A stretch of 64,000 nt of DNA, taken from NCBI RefSeq assembly GCF_000214175.1, contig NC_015564.1, positions 3,658,001 through 3,722,000 on the forward strand. The letters run 5' to 3'. Source of the DNA: Hoyosella subflava DQS3-9A1. Lineage in GTDB: Bacteria; Actinomycetota; Actinomycetes; Mycobacteriales; Mycobacteriaceae. Positions 37,301 through 46,011 of this stretch are shown in pieces (positions within the stretch are counted from its first letter, which is position 1; each line of letters starts with the position of its first letter). The position numbers and the translations under genes are program-made. The notes beneath the pieces are model-generated. The model worked only from the letters and a program-made list of their open reading frames with translations, ran no database searches and was not told the origin of the DNA.

Positions 37301-40300
37301 GTGACGGCAGCGTGGTCGGCGACCAATTCTGGCTGGTAGGTCGTGGTGAACTCGGCGACTCCGTCGACGACCGCGGGCAGTTCACCGCCGCCTGCAGCGA
37401 TCTCGAGCAGCGCGCTCATCGCGGCGCTTGTGTCCTCAGCGGTGACGATCGGAGCACCACCTGTGGCGCACGACGCGGGAACGGTAAGGCGCAGCGAGAC
37501 CTTGCCACCTGGTACCGGGCACTCGAGGTGAGCGACGTTCTGCCCGCTAGCACGCAGGACGGCACCAGTAGCGGCGTGCCGAGCAAGGTCGTCCGAGACG
37601 ATTTCCCAGCTTGACGGCGGACCGATGCGGAACACGGGGTTCTTGGTGAGGCGGGTTCCCCAAATGGCGTCGGGCGCGGCGAGGAGAATGCCGAGAGCGC
37701 CATCGGCGTCCGCGCGGCGGCGGCTCGTCACCTGAACGGGCTCAGCGCCGACGGCCTTAACCGTGGCCCCATTGTCGACAGCCTCGACGGTCGCATCCTC
37801 GAAACGCTTGAGAATGTCAGCGACTGGCTCGTCTGCCTTGGTGATTCCTGCGACGGATACGGTGCCGGGGATGACACATACCTGATCGGCGCTGTAGCGC
37901 GGATCGTGGGCCTGCCACAGTGAATCTGACCGCCACCAGCGGCGTACTTCGGCGTCGATGACGGGAACGAAGTTGACTGGCTTGCCGGGTGTGCGGCAGA
38001 GCGACATGAAGAATGGAACGTCGCCGGGGTGCAGCACGGTGGTTGCAGCCTCCGGGTAGGCGACCGCAAGCTCAGCGATGGCGGCGTGTGGCCGCTCCAG
38101 GTGCACGGGGTCGGAGAACAGCGAGGCGATACGTCCGCGGTCCGCTGGGTTCAGCCGTGCCTCAGCGCGGCGGATCATCGATGCGAAGCGCTCACGCCAG
38201 GTCTCGTCAATCCATACGGACTTGACAGTGTCCTCCGCGTCCGAGAAGTCACCCCCGATGTCGAACGCATGCTCGGCCGCGCCCACGGTCAGTTCGACGT
38301 AGCGCTCGAGCCATTCTTTGTAGGTCATTTCTGCGACATCACCGAAGTACGGCTTCGCTGTGCCATTGAGCGCGGCGACGATTTCATCGCGGCGGCGCTT
38401 GACCGCCGCTGCGTCGCCCGCAACCTCGTCCAGCAGGCGGCCGGTCTTCGAAGCGGTGTTGTCGACCTCGTGAATGTCTGCGCCGAGCTGGCTGCGCCCG
38501 GAGGACATGCCGTTCTCCGCGCCGCCGGCGGGAATCCAGTCCGGCGTGCCCTGCGTCTCGACGAGCAGCTTTTTGACCTCAGGCGAAGTGGTGGCTTCGA
38601 GCGCTGCCATCGCCGCCGTGCCGATGAGGATCGAGTCCACTGGCATGGCGGGGAAGCCGTGTGCAACAGACCAGCGTCCGGTCAGGTAGTCGGCAGCACG
38701 CTCGGGGGTTCCGATTCCGCCGCCGGCGGCGATTACGACGTTCGGGCGAGAGCGGAGTTCGGCGTAGGTCTCAAGGAGGAGATCATCAAGATCTTCCCAG
38801 GAGTGGTGGCCACCAGCCTTGCCGCCTTCGATCTGGACGATGACGGTCTGGTGCGGAACCTCCGCTGCGATCCGGATGACCGAGCGGATCTGGGTGACGG
38901 TGCCCGGTTTGAACGCGATGTAGGACAGGCCAGCGTTGTTCAGGTCCTCGATGATCGACAGCGCGTCATCGAGTTCGGGAATGCCTGCGGTGATGGTCAC
39001 GCCGTCAAATGGGGCGCCAGCGACGCGCGCCTTCTGCAGCAGGCGCTTACCGCCCACGTGCAGCTTCCAGAGGTACGGATCGAGGAACATCGCGTTGAGC
39101 TGAACGGAACGGCCCGGGTCGAGTATCTTCTTCAGATCCTCGACACGGTTGTTGAAGATCGACTCGGTTACTTGGCCGCCGCCTGCGAGCTCTGACCAGT
39201 AGCCAGCGTTCGCGGCCGCTGCGACAATCTTCGCGTCTACGGTGGTGGGGGTCATACCGGCAAGGACGATCGGCGACCGACCGGTGAGCCGGGAGAAGCG
39301 GGTTTCCGCAACCTTGGTGCCGTCAGGAAGCTGAACGACCCGCGGCGCGAACCGGGTCCACGGGCTTGGCGCCTCGGGGGCTGCACCGGGGGTGAAGAGG
39401 TTACGGTGTCCGCCGCGCGTTCCGGCAGGAACTACCGCGATGCCCAGTCCGCGCACAGATGAGGCGGTCAGACGCGCGAAAACGTCGCCGGGACCCACAT
39501 CGAGGAGCCATTTTGCGCCGGTGTCGGCGAGGCGCTCGACTTCAGCGACCCAGTCGACAGGATCGACGAGCGCGCTTGTCGCGAGACTACGGGTGAGGTC
39601 AGTGTCGATGCCGCATTCTTCCGCCCATTCCACGGCGAGTTCGACGGCCGCGGACATGGAGGGGTGGTGGAAGGCGACCTCTGCTGCGATGGGGTCGAAG
39701 ACAGGCGCGAAGATTTCGCCGCCGCGCGTACGCTCGGCACGCTCTTCCTTCTCCTTCGCAGCGATCTCGGCGCAGCGCAGACGGATACGCTCGATCTGCT
39801 CAGGGCGGCCGGAGATGACCACGCGGCGACGGCCGTTGCGGATAGCGACGACGGGTGCGAGGTCTGGGTGCATCCCGCTCGTGGCCTCAGCGACAATATC
39901 GGCGATGCGCTGCGGGTCTACCTTGGAGACGGAGACCATAGCCGAGTGCGAGCCTACGGACCGCAACCCGCGGCGGCGGCCGGTCAGTGATGCAGCTGCA
40001 CCCATCAGCTGAGCGATGGCGAGGAGCTCTGCGTTGCGGGTGCCGCCCTGGCGCAGAACCTCAACACCCAGCACACCCTGTGAGTGGCCCGCAGCGCCCG
40101 CGGGCGCGACCTCTACGGTGTCAAGGCCTTCAAGTTCGAGCAGTCGCAGGGCCGCAAGCTGCGCGAGGAAGACGCCTGGAAGGGAAATCGCCGCTGTCTG
40201 AGTGTCGATCCCCGCCTCTGGCTCCTCGGCCCATTGAAGTGGCGAGAACTCGGAGCGCACGATCTGGAGTTCAGCCTCCACCGGCGCGAGCATCGCGTTG

Positions 40301-40503
40301 GCCTCGGAAACGAGATCGGTGAGTTCGGGGGCAAAGCCGCCGTCATGAATGAGTTCGCGGATCGCGGGCAGCCACTCGGCGCCCTGTCCTCCGAAGCTGA
40401 TGGTGTACGAAGTGCCACTGCGGAATTGGGCTGCTAGCGCAAGAGTGTTATTAGCTGTTTGTGAACTGCGGGATGAAAAGGTCGGATGATCGCTCAGGGT
40501 CAC
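31333..40503 (-). CDS. fas: Type I fatty acid synthase, multidomain
   Basis: A 3056-residue megasynthase making acyl-CoAs from acetyl- and malonyl-CoA, the source of C16-C26 chains for membranes and envelope lipids. Domains in order: acetyl transferase (GHSQG, Ser141); enoyl reductase (MTPTTVDAKIV near 416, GGGIGT near 597); MaoC-type dehydratase (SGDHNPIHTSDG, His1228); malonyl/palmitoyl transferase (GHSVGEYNA, Ser1434); ACP (GVSSRRN, attachment serine near 1808); ketoreductase (ITGASEGS near 2110); ketosynthase (AACATAAVS, Cys2705; ISKHDTSTG; LTGHSKGGA). All catalytic motifs are intact. A Pro/Ala-rich linker (about 1730-1775) precedes the ACP. It starts at GTG with AGGAG upstream. Confidence 0.98.
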   Translation of the reverse strand: MTLSDHPTFSSRSSQTANNTLALAAQFRSGTSYTISFGGQGAEWLPAIRELIHDGGFAPELTDLVSEANAMLAPVEAELQIVRSEFSPLQWAEEPEAGIDTQTAAISLPGVFLAQLAALRLLELEGLDTVEVAPAGAAGHSQGVLGVEVLRQGGTRNAELLAIAQLMGAAASLTGRRRGLRSVGSHSAMVSVSKVDPQRIADIVAEATSGMHPDLAPVVAIRNGRRRVVISGRPEQIERIRLRCAEIAAKEKEERAERTRGGEIFAPVFDPIAAEVAFHHPSMSAAVELAVEWAEECGIDTDLTRSLATSALVDPVDWVAEVERLADTGAKWLLDVGPGDVFARLTASSVRGLGIAVVPAGTRGGHRNLFTPGAAPEAPSPWTRFAPRVVQLPDGTKVAETRFSRLTGRSPIVLAGMTPTTVDAKIVAAAANAGYWSELAGGGQVTESIFNNRVEDLKKILDPGRSVQLNAMFLDPYLWKLHVGGKRLLQKARVAGAPFDGVTITAGIPELDDALSIIEDLNNAGLSYIAFKPGTVTQIRSVIRIAAEVPHQTVIVQIEGGKAGGHHSWEDLDDLLLETYAELRSRPNVVIAAGGGIGTPERAADYLTGRWSVAHGFPAMPVDSILIGTAAMAALEATTSPEVKKLLVETQGTPDWIPAGGAENGMSSGRSQLGADIHEVDNTASKTGRLLDEVAGDAAAVKRRRDEIVAALNGTAKPYFGDVAEMTYKEWLERYVELTVGAAEHAFDIGGDFSDAEDTVKSVWIDETWRERFASMIRRAEARLNPADRGRIASLFSDPVHLERPHAAIAELAVAYPEAATTVLHPGDVPFFMSLCRTPGKPVNFVPVIDAEVRRWWRSDSLWQAHDPRYSADQVCVIPGTVSVAGITKADEPVADILKRFEDATVEAVDNGATVKAVGAEPVQVTSRRRADADGALGILLAAPDAIWGTRLTKNPVFRIGPPSSWEIVSDDLARHAATGAVLRASGQNVAHLECPVPGGKVSLRLTVPASCATGGAPIVTAEDTSAAMSALLEIAAGGGELPAVVDGVAEFTTTYQPELVADHAAVTATGIGSDMMPGTVPDVLVGTCWPAVFAAIGAAEAADGSPCVEGLLDLVHLDHNASLLSSLPTEAVMLDVRAKLGRVVDAEVGRVIEVEVEIRTAGDVIATLTERFAIRNRTGSASLTDPVSVASKSAESTPRKMIRKVSFKAPTAMRAFARISGDHNPIHTSDGAAALAGLPGPIVHGMWLSAAAQHVLSGRDISSDERKFPAIEAWTTRFLSPVLPGDTIDVRVERISIDSGREIVEVTCKVGDTPVMIGTARMAPPRVVYAFPGQGIQHKGMGLDAMSRSKAARAVWERADAHTREVLGFSILAIVRDNPTEVKARGVKHYHPDGVLFLTQFTQVAMATLGLAQIAELKESGAFIEGAYYCGHSVGEYNALAAVAEVLPLEAVLELVFRRGSAMHTLVPRDAKGRSDYRLGAIRPSQAGIADSDVTAYIDGIAEETGEFLQVVNYNLRGSQYAIAGTVKGLEVLESDIDARRTALGGKRAFILVPGIDVPFHSSVLLGGVPEFREKLRELVPHDIDPQILVGRYIPNLVPRLFNLGRDFVQEIADLVDSDPMKAVLADFDSWTAKPVALCREILIELLAWQFASPVRWIETQDLLFTDELEGGVAVERFVEIGTGSAPTLANLAKSTLALPGFVAKPEVFNVERDALAVKSQDESQDFDDDIEDEPAEATAPEAAAAPAPEAAPAPAAPTAPAGGPRPDDLPFSAADATRALIASLTKLRPEQIGSADTIEALCDGVSSRRNQVLLDLGSELGLGAIDGAAEADIPTLSQTVNKLARTYKPFGPVLTDTFGDQLRKVFGPTGKRPAYIGDVVTDVWELGPGWVKHVTAELALATREGTSSRGGELGSISGSTADDLIDAAVQSVATRNGVTVGKPSAAGAGGGTVDSATVSALTESITGPDGVLASTARHLLEELGLSAPKSLADSDDASAELAELVAQELGSDWARQVAPGFDARKAVVFDDRWASAREDLAKLWIGDNADSAGTFTGTGQIIATQARWWARKAEEAGRPGLVETYSRLAAEAEDTSTGKWASEVAIITGASEGSIAAAVAGDLLNGGATVIATTSRLNSDRVGFYKELYRANARAGATLWVVPANMAAFSDVDALVDWIGSEYAISAGPETKVLKKALTPTMLVPFAAPRVSGDLADAGAKAELQMRVLLWSVEKMIGGLSAIGKDNDIDNRLHVLLPGSPNRGIFGGDGAYGESKAAFDAIIAKWKSESSWAQRVTFTHALIGWVRGTGLMGGNDPLVRFVEAAGVTTWSTADMAQELLKGCTADARSYAESEPVVLNLTGGLDTADLDLSALAGKAQAAAEEEAEEESEAEADNLVGALPPAPAADPVRRLGWSKVAADPADMVVIVGAGELGPYGSARTRFEMEVSEELSAAGVLELAWTTGLITWHNDPKPAWYDAESGDEVAEEDIWELYHDRVVEQCGIRPYENDGALQDGTQPLLSSVFLDKDLTFTVSGEAEARAFVSAAPDSTVIESLESGEWQVTRKAGTEIRVPRRVEMTRTVGAQIPLNFDATRWGIPAELADSIDRVALWNLVTTVDAFLSSGFTPSELLRWVHPAEVANTQGVGIGGMKSMRSLYIDAILGENRPNDILQEALPNVIAAHVVQSYVGSYGDMLHPVAACATAAVSVSEGFDKIKLGRAQFVVAGGFDDLGVEGITGFGDMNATAHTQAMLDKGIDPRRFSRANDRRRGGFVEANGGGTILLARGDVAFELGLPVLGVVGWTGTFGDGAHTSIPAPGIGALGAGRGGQASKLARELGKLGVTADDISVISKHDTSTGANDPNESELHERVASALGRSDGAPLFVVSQKSLTGHSKGGAAAFQMIGLCQVLAQGVVPPNRSLDCVDDVLAEHPHLVWVREALKLGDKLPLKVGLVTSLGFGHVSAFVAIVHQEAFLQALGEERAADYLARAGKRVADGRRRIAAAMVGGPALYERPENRRFESQVRESEAALLLDPEARLGESGTYPVAPSR

Positions 40504-40975
40504 TGTTCGCTCCTGGTTGTAGACGTGCCTGGATGGACCCGGGTGAGGATCACTACCCAGGCGGGGTGTTAGGGGTTCAGGAGGCGACGTGACGTCACAC
40601 GCTCGACACTGCGATGGGCGATGTGCGTCCGTTCACGCGCTGAACCCAGAGTGGCACACATTCGTGAGGATTTCCTCATGTTCTAGCCGGACGACTTTTT
40701 CTACTTGCGAGTAGCTTCGCGAGCGATCATGAGGATTCCCTCAAGTTTCGCCATTTTGGCCGTTCAGAAAGGGTTTTCAGCGCCGTTTGACATCAAAACG
40801 GCCTATGTCAACGTTATCAAATCGTTACATTGACTGTAATCTAGGCCACAGGCACTATCTCGCAATGAGAGAAATCCCAGTTCAACGGTACTTTTTGAGC
40901 CCTACTGGCAAATGGCAACCCGAAGACGTAATCTTTAGCCCGTCAACCTGTGGCCTTTGGTCAGGCCGCGAGTGC
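40504..40975. promoter_or_regulatory. fas upstream region with two identical-type palindromes
   Basis: This 472-base gap separates fas from tRNA-Leu. TGAGGATTTCCTCA (40665-40678, perfect 6-2-6) and TGAGGATTCCCTCA (40730-40743, 5-4-5) are two copies of one palindrome, 65 bases apart, in the leader or promoter of fas. They are candidate sites for a fatty acid synthesis regulator such as FasR. A TTGACT at 40830 may belong to the tRNA promoter. Nothing else is recognised. Confidence 0.55.
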
Positions 40976-41057
<82 letters not shown>

Positions 41058-41178
41058 CAAGCTTTCAGGCATGGTCTGGCATTCGTGCCATGATGCCTAG
41101 ATCCAACGGGGTAATCACTGCGCCAGTTCACCAGTCCGTGTGCGCGCTCACATCACTTCTGCAGGTACCTTTTAATAC

Positions 41179-41556
41179 GTGGCCGAACCAAGCAGATCGC
41201 CGAGGCTAGCGCTGATCATCTTTGTGATCGTCGGCGCTACTGCGTGCCTCGTGCTCGGCTGGTGGCAACTGCAGCGCTACGAATCCGCCGCAGGATCAGC
41301 ACAAAACCTCGGTTATGCGCTGCAATGGCCACTCTTCGCCGGATTCCTCGTGTACGCCTACTACCGGTTCGTGCGCCTCGAGAAAGAAGAGGAGAAAGGC
41401 GAACCAGTACAGGGCCCTCCTCGCGAGGTGCCCGAAGACGTCCTGCCTCCACGCCCGGCGCCCGCGGGACACGCAGACGAGGATCCCGAAATCACCGCGT
41501 ACAACGCGTATCTCGCAGAACTCTCTCAACATGACCGCGATAGGAGTACTTCGTGA
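41179..41556 (+). CDS. LprD-like membrane/lipoprotein
   Basis: A 125-residue protein starting at GTG. It has a first hydrophobic helix with a cysteine (GATACLVLGWW, about 16-27), a second helix (ALQWPLFAGFLVYAYYRFV, about 47-65) and a charged, Pro-rich cytosolic tail ending AYNAYLAELSQHD. It looks like M. tuberculosis LprD (Rv1343c), which is annotated as a lipoprotein, and keeps its place beside the DUF3817 gene. The lipobox is weak, so it may simply be a two-helix membrane protein. The stop overlaps the next start (GTGA). Confidence 0.72.
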   Translation: MAEPSRSPRLALIIFVIVGATACLVLGWWQLQRYESAAGSAQNLGYALQWPLFAGFLVYAYYRFVRLEKEEEKGEPVQGPPREVPEDVLPPRPAPAGHADEDPEITAYNAYLAELSQHDRDRSTS

Positions 41557-41936
41557 CATCTGAGCGTGCCGCGAGCGCGTCGAGCACGGTATCCGCGTCC
41601 GGAACGAGCGGGCAGCTTCCGGCCCGGGTCAGTTCGGCGCTCACGCGATACCGCGTTCTTGCCATCACCACCGGCATCTGGCTACTCGTCCTCACCGTCG
41701 AGATGATCATGAAGTACCCGATGAATATGGATCTCCCCGAGTGGGCGCGCATCATCCCCATAGTTCACGGCTGGGTGTACTTCGTGTACCTGATCATGGC
41801 GACAGATCTCGCAGTGAAAGCGAGATGGCGACCTTTCCCGACGATCGGTGTATTACTCGCGGGCACGGTGCCCTTCCTCTCCTTCTATGTCGAGCATCGC
41901 GTGACACAGAAGGTCAGAGCCGGGCAGCGTTTGTGA
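41553..41936 (+). CDS. DUF3817 integral membrane protein
   Basis: A 127-residue protein with three hydrophobic helices, at about 33-53, 67-84 and 95-112. The segment VHGWVYFVYLIMATDLAVKARW is characteristic of DUF3817. Its function is unknown. It matches Rv1342c in neighbourhood and size. GTG 41553 overlaps the preceding stop, so the two are translated as a pair. Confidence 0.85.
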   Translation: MTSERAASASSTVSASGTSGQLPARVSSALTRYRVLAITTGIWLLVLTVEMIMKYPMNMDLPEWARIIPIVHGWVYFVYLIMATDLAVKARWRPFPTIGVLLAGTVPFLSFYVEHRVTQKVRAGQRL

Positions 41937-41987
41937 ATCGCCCGGCGGGACTTTGACATGGGTAGCCTCCCGGGATATGTAACATGC

Positions 41988-42722
41988 ATGACAAACCGTC
42001 CCCTGGTTCGGATTTCCGGAATCGCTGCAGCCGCCATCATTCTTGGCGGATGCGCTGCCGACAACGGGGACACGCCTGACGGCTCACCTCCCGCTCCGCC
42101 TACGACAGTGGCGGTTTCAGTACCTCCGGCGGCGGCAGCAACTACTACGGAGGCTGCCGATACAGTAGAGCCGGAACCCGCCTACTCGATCGCCGACTAC
42201 CTTGCGGAGAACGGCATTGGCCGGACTCCCCTTGCTGCCGGAACTGAGACTGGACCGGCTGTCGAGTTCGATCTGCCAAGCGGCTGGGAACTCGCAGCGC
42301 CCGGAATGTTCCCACAGTCATACGTCGCTGCGGTCGGCACTCAGTGGGAGTCTGAGCATGACCCCGGACCACTGCCCGCGGCCGTCCTGACGGTGCTTCG
42401 CCTCGATCGGATCGTCGACCCCGAAGACTTACTGGAACATGCCGGCGGAGCTGTCGCCAATCTTCCCGGCTTCGAAATCGCTGTGGACGACCCTGACTCA
42501 GAGATCAGCGGGTTGCCATCGTACGCTCTTTCGGGTGAATACCTCGATGATGAGGCGGGGTACATCGCCATCGTCGAGCGTACCGTCATCGCGGAGGACG
42601 ACGACGCCTCATATGTCATCCAGCTGCGCGTCACGGCACGATCGCACGACGCCGAGGCGGTGACGGACTCGGTCCAGGAGATAGACGGAAGTCTCACCGT
42701 CACTCCGCGCACCGAGGAGTAA
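41988..42722 (+). CDS. LpqN/LpqT-type lipoprotein
   Basis: A 244-residue exported lipoprotein with lipobox ILGGC (Cys about 21), then a 50-residue Pro/Ala/Thr-rich tether. The folded domain has YSIADYLAENGI, VEFDLPSGWEL and an ESEHDPGPLPAAVLTVLRL segment, as in the mycobacterial LpqN/LpqT family. M. tuberculosis LpqN is a host-interaction factor; the role in a free-living relative is unclear. ATG 41988 is the only start compatible with the short signal peptide. It is convergent with rdgB, five bases away. Confidence 0.83.
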   Translation: MTNRPLVRISGIAAAAIILGGCAADNGDTPDGSPPAPPTTVAVSVPPAAAATTTEAADTVEPEPAYSIADYLAENGIGRTPLAAGTETGPAVEFDLPSGWELAAPGMFPQSYVAAVGTQWESEHDPGPLPAAVLTVLRLDRIVDPEDLLEHAGGAVANLPGFEIAVDDPDSEISGLPSYALSGEYLDDEAGYIAIVERTVIAEDDDASYVIQLRVTARSHDAEAVTDSVQEIDGSLTVTPRTEE

Positions 42723-42727
42723 AGAAC

Positions 42728-43363
42728 TTAGCTGCTCGCCCAATGCGCCAGTGCCGGCACCAGTTTGCGCAACGCCTGCCCACGGTGCGAGACAGCGTCC
42801 TTCTCATCGGCTGTCATCTGTGCCGCAGTGCGTGGCGTTCCACCCTCTTCGACAGGGAGCGCTTCATTTGGGATGAAAATAGGGTCGTAACCGAAGCCCC
42901 CCTCGCCGTACGCCTGCGTGGCGATCCTGCCCTTCCACGTCCCCCGCACAACGGTTTCGACCCCGTCTGGAACAACAAGCGCACACGCGGACACGAACGC
43001 GCCGGACCGCCGCTCTCCAGTTACGTCCCGCAACTGACCGAGCAAGAGACGGTTGTTCGCATCATCGTCGCCATGCTCGCCAGACCAGCGCGCAGAGAGA
43101 ACTCCCGGCATCCCATGCAGCGCAGCCACTTCCAGCCCTGAGTCGTCGGCCACGCACGCGAGACCAGTCGCCTGCGCACCGTCTCGGGCTTTCGCGAGGG
43201 CGTTCTGCTCGAAGGTCTCGCCGGTTTCAGGAGATTCCGTGTACGGTTCAACGTCTCCGAGCCCCACAAGTGTGATGCCGGCGATGCCCGCAACATCGAG
43301 GATTCGGCGCAGCTCAGCAAGCTTCTTCTGGTTACGGCTCGCGACGAGCAGAGTCTTACTCAT
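42728..43363 (-). CDS. rdgB: XTP/dITP diphosphatase (HAM1/RdgB)
   Basis: A 211-residue house-cleaning pyrophosphatase that hydrolyses XTP, dITP and ITP so that deaminated purines are kept out of DNA and [46 protein letters not shown], and [10 protein letters not shown] are the family blocks. Its start overlaps the rph stop by four bases (ATGA), the same pair as Rv1340-Rv1341. Confidence 0.95.
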   Translation of the reverse strand: MSKTLLVASRNQKKLAELRRILDVAGIAGITLVGLGDVEPYTESPETGETFEQNALAKARDGAQATGLACVADDSGLEVAALHGMPGVLSARWSGEHGDDDANNRLLLGQLRDVTGERRSGAFVSACALVVPDGVETVVRGTWKGRIATQAYGEGGFGYDPIFIPNEALPVEEGGTPRTAAQMTADEKDAVSHRGQALRKLVPALAHWASS

Positions 43364-44151
43364 TTGGATCCGAACGACTTCCGCTTGGGAGCGCTGGGAT
43401 CGGGCTTCGGAAGTTCACCCGGGTAGGGCGCAGCCAGCGCTTCGTTCTGCACGACGAACAGCTGTTCGCAGCCCTCGAGCGCCAGGTCGATCAGTTTGTC
43501 GAGAGTCGACCGCGGGAACGTCGCGCCCTCACCCGTCCCTTGGACTTCGACGAGGGTACCCACGTCGGTTGCAACGACATTGAGATCCACCTCAGCGCGA
43601 GAATCTTCCTCGTACGGAAGGTCGAGCCTGACCCGCCCGTCGACAACTCCGACACTCACAGCCGCAATAGCGCACGAAAGAGGTTTGGGATCCACTAGCG
43701 CGTCGGCCGCGCCGAGGTAGGTCATCGCATCGTGGAGCGCGACGTAGGCCCCGGTGATAGCTGCCGTGCGCGTTCCGCCGTCAGCCTGGATAACGTCACA
43801 GTCGACCGTGACGGTGCGACTGCCGATAGCGCCGAGGTCAATGCACGCACGCAGCGATCGGCCAACCAGTCGACTGATCTCCTGCGTCCGGCCACCGAGT
43901 TTGCCGCGGACCGATTCGCGGCCACTCCGGGTGTGCGTTGCCGAAGGCAGCATCGCGTATTCGGCGGTCAGCCAGCCTTGCCCAGTACCCTCTCGCCATC
44001 GCGGCACGCCCTCGTCAATTGAGGCGGTACACAAAACTCGCGTCTGCCCGAATTCCACGAGCACGGACCCAGCCGGGTAGTTTGTGAACCCCCGGGTAAT
44101 CCGAACGGGACGGAGTTCGTTGTCTTCTCTGCCATCATCACGTCTCGTCAC
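43360..44151 (-). CDS. rph: Ribonuclease PH
   Basis: A 263-residue phosphorolytic 3'-5' exoribonuclease trimming tRNA 3' ends. The block [31 protein letters not shown] and [18 protein letters not shown] and [19 protein letters not shown], each split over the fold, place all conserved phosphate and metal residues. The Lys/Arg-rich tail is short. It is first of the rph-rdgB pair. Confidence 0.96.
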   Translation of the reverse strand: MTRRDDGREDNELRPVRITRGFTNYPAGSVLVEFGQTRVLCTASIDEGVPRWREGTGQGWLTAEYAMLPSATHTRSGRESVRGKLGGRTQEISRLVGRSLRACIDLGAIGSRTVTVDCDVIQADGGTRTAAITGAYVALHDAMTYLGAADALVDPKPLSCAIAAVSVGVVDGRVRLDLPYEEDSRAEVDLNVVATDVGTLVEVQGTGEGATFPRSTLDKLIDLALEGCEQLFVVQNEALAAPYPGELPKPDPSAPKRKSFGSK

Positions 44152-44218
44152 ACAACGAGCCTAACTGTTCCGTCCGACAACCCGCCGCGGACGCCCTGAC
44201 AACGTGCGCGATTCCCAG

Positions 44219-45004
44219 TCAGCCCAAGTCGGCTGGGGCAACCTGGACTACCTGGAACTGGTCATCCGGCTGCACGACATGCACGGGGCCGTCGAACTCG
44301 GCCTGCGCTTCCTTGAATATCGCTTCTCTGGAGGTCCACGGCGGTACGTGGGTCAGCAACAGTTGCCCCACACCGGCTTCGCGGGCGATCTGACCGGCCT
44401 CTGTGCCAGATAGGTGGACTCCTATCGGGCGGTCCGGGGAATGGGTCCATGAGGCTTCGCAAAGGAACACATCGGCATTCTTCGCGAGATCGAAGACCGC
44501 CTCACACATGCCGGTGTCACCGCTGGAGGCAAACACTGCGCCAGTGCCGTCCGTGAACCGGAAACCGTAGGACTCGGGCGGATGGAAGACGCGCCGGGGC
44601 AGCACTGTTACATCACCGAAGGTGACGGCACGTCCGTCTTTCCACACGTGCACGTCGAGAACGTCCGAGATGTCATCGATGTGCCCTCCCACTTCCGACG
44701 ACGCGGCGCCAATACGCATGGCGGTGTCGGTAGGGCCGTAGGCGAGCGCTTTTCCTTCAGGCGGGTTGGGGTGATAGCGCCGCCAGACGAGGAGACCTGG
44801 AATGTCGAGGCAATGATCAGCATGCAGATGCGATAACAGAAGCGTCGCGTCACCAGGATCGAGGTACCGCTGGAGCGCACCGAGGACGCCACCACCGAAA
44901 TCAAGAACCAGCGGCGGGGAGTTCTCTGCACTGATCAGATATCCCGACGCTGGCGAATCCGGACCGGTGACGCTTCCGGAACAGCCCAGGACGGTTACAC
45001 GCAT
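44219..45004 (-). CDS. Metallo-beta-lactamase fold hydrolase (Rv1339-like)
   Basis: A 261-residue MBL-fold protein of the RNase Z/phosphodiesterase group. The first metal motif is HLHADH (59-64), then the region of SGDTG with Asp, and LLLTHVPPW with the last His. M. tuberculosis Rv1339 is an atypical class II cAMP phosphodiesterase, so a cyclic-nucleotide role is likely by family and by identical gene neighbourhood (murI before it, rph after). It lacks a long exosite arm, so tRNA processing is less likely. Confidence 0.9.
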   Translation of the reverse strand: MRVTVLGCSGSVTGPDSPASGYLISAENSPPLVLDFGGGVLGALQRYLDPGDATLLLSHLHADHCLDIPGLLVWRRYHPNPPEGKALAYGPTDTAMRIGAASSEVGGHIDDISDVLDVHVWKDGRAVTFGDVTVLPRRVFHPPESYGFRFTDGTGAVFASSGDTGMCEAVFDLAKNADVFLCEASWTHSPDRPIGVHLSGTEAGQIAREAGVGQLLLTHVPPWTSREAIFKEAQAEFDGPVHVVQPDDQFQVVQVAPADLG

Positions 45005-45159
45005 ACGCTAATGCTGCCACGTCCCGTCAATTCACATTCAACTTCTCCCCCAAATCCCTAAAATGTGCGAGATTTACACCTGACCGTGATGCAACCTGCG
45101 TCCAACCCGAATCCTTTTGTGACATATCACCTTTGCAATTCGGAGCCGAGTAAGCGGCG

Positions 45160-46011
45160 TCACACGTGCCCAACAACAGGAACCGAGGGACCAAGGAAAC
45201 GCGCGGCGAGTTTCCGGAACAACTCCGGCTCCCCCGTCGCCAGGAACTCGCGATTCGCGATGCGGTCGGTGTGCTCGTGCAGCAAATCCCGTTCGGTTAG
45301 TACACGCACAACATCCTTGGCTGTCTCTTCAGCGCTCGAAACGAGTGTGACGTCTTCACCCATCGCCAACTGAATGACGCCAGACAGCAATGGATAGTGG
45401 GTGCAGCCGAGGATGACCGTGTCGACCCCAGCGCGCTGCAGCGGATCAAGATAACCCTGCGCAAGCTGCATGACCTGCCTGCCGCTGGTAATCCCACGCT
45501 CCACGAAGTCGACGAAATGAGGACAGGCAGCAGAGACGACATCAACATCGCGGGCCGCTGCGAAACTGTCCTCGTATGCCCGGGAAGCAATCGTCGCCTG
45601 CGTGCCAATTACTCCGATTCGCCCGTTCCGTGTCGTTTTCACTGCGCGCCGTACCGCAGGCAGGATTACTTCAACAACAGGGACCGGATATCGTTCGCGA
45701 GCATCCCTCAAATAGGCGGCTGAAGCCGTATTACAGGCGATAACGAGCACTTTAGCGCCTCGATGAACAAGATCATCTCCGATTGCGAGCGCATGTGCAC
45801 GAACTTCCGGAATGGTGAGCGGCCCATAGGGCCCGTTGGCGGTGTCACCGACGTAGATCACATCCTCGTCGGGCAATTGATCGATAATTGCGCGGGCAAC
45901 CGTAAGACCACCCACCCCGGAATCGAAAATTCCGATAGGCGCGTTCGCATCTGGTTCGCGGAACACGGGCGGCCCAGGCGCGCCGGCCACAGTAGATTCA
46001 GTCACTGCCAC
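45160..46011 (-). CDS. murI: Glutamate racemase
   Basis: A 283-residue cofactor-free racemase making D-glutamate for peptidoglycan. The two catalytic cysteines are in VIACNTASA and [23 protein letters not shown] and [11 protein letters not shown] are family blocks. It starts at GTG 46011 inside the end of the rhomboid gene (10-base overlap) or at GTG 46005. The 155-base gap after it, up to the MBL gene, shows nothing recognisable. Confidence 0.96.
   Translation of the reverse strand: MAVTESTVAGAPGPPVFREPDANAPIGIFDSGVGGLTVARAIIDQLPDEDVIYVGDTANGPYGPLTIPEVRAHALAIGDDLVHRGAKVLVIACNTASAAYLRDARERYPVPVVEVILPAVRRAVKTTRNGRIGVIGTQATIASRAYEDSFAAARDVDVVSAACPHFVDFVERGITSGRQVMQLAQGYLDPLQRAGVDTVILGCTHYPLLSGVIQLAMGEDVTLVSSAEETAKDVVRVLTERDLLHEHTDRIANREFLATGEPELFRKLAARFLGPSVPVVGHV

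Noticed and set aside
31817-40437. Many long plus-strand open frames opposite fas
   Set aside because: They mirror the high-GC codon pattern of the 3056-residue synthase on the other strand and show no domain motifs or ribosome sites.
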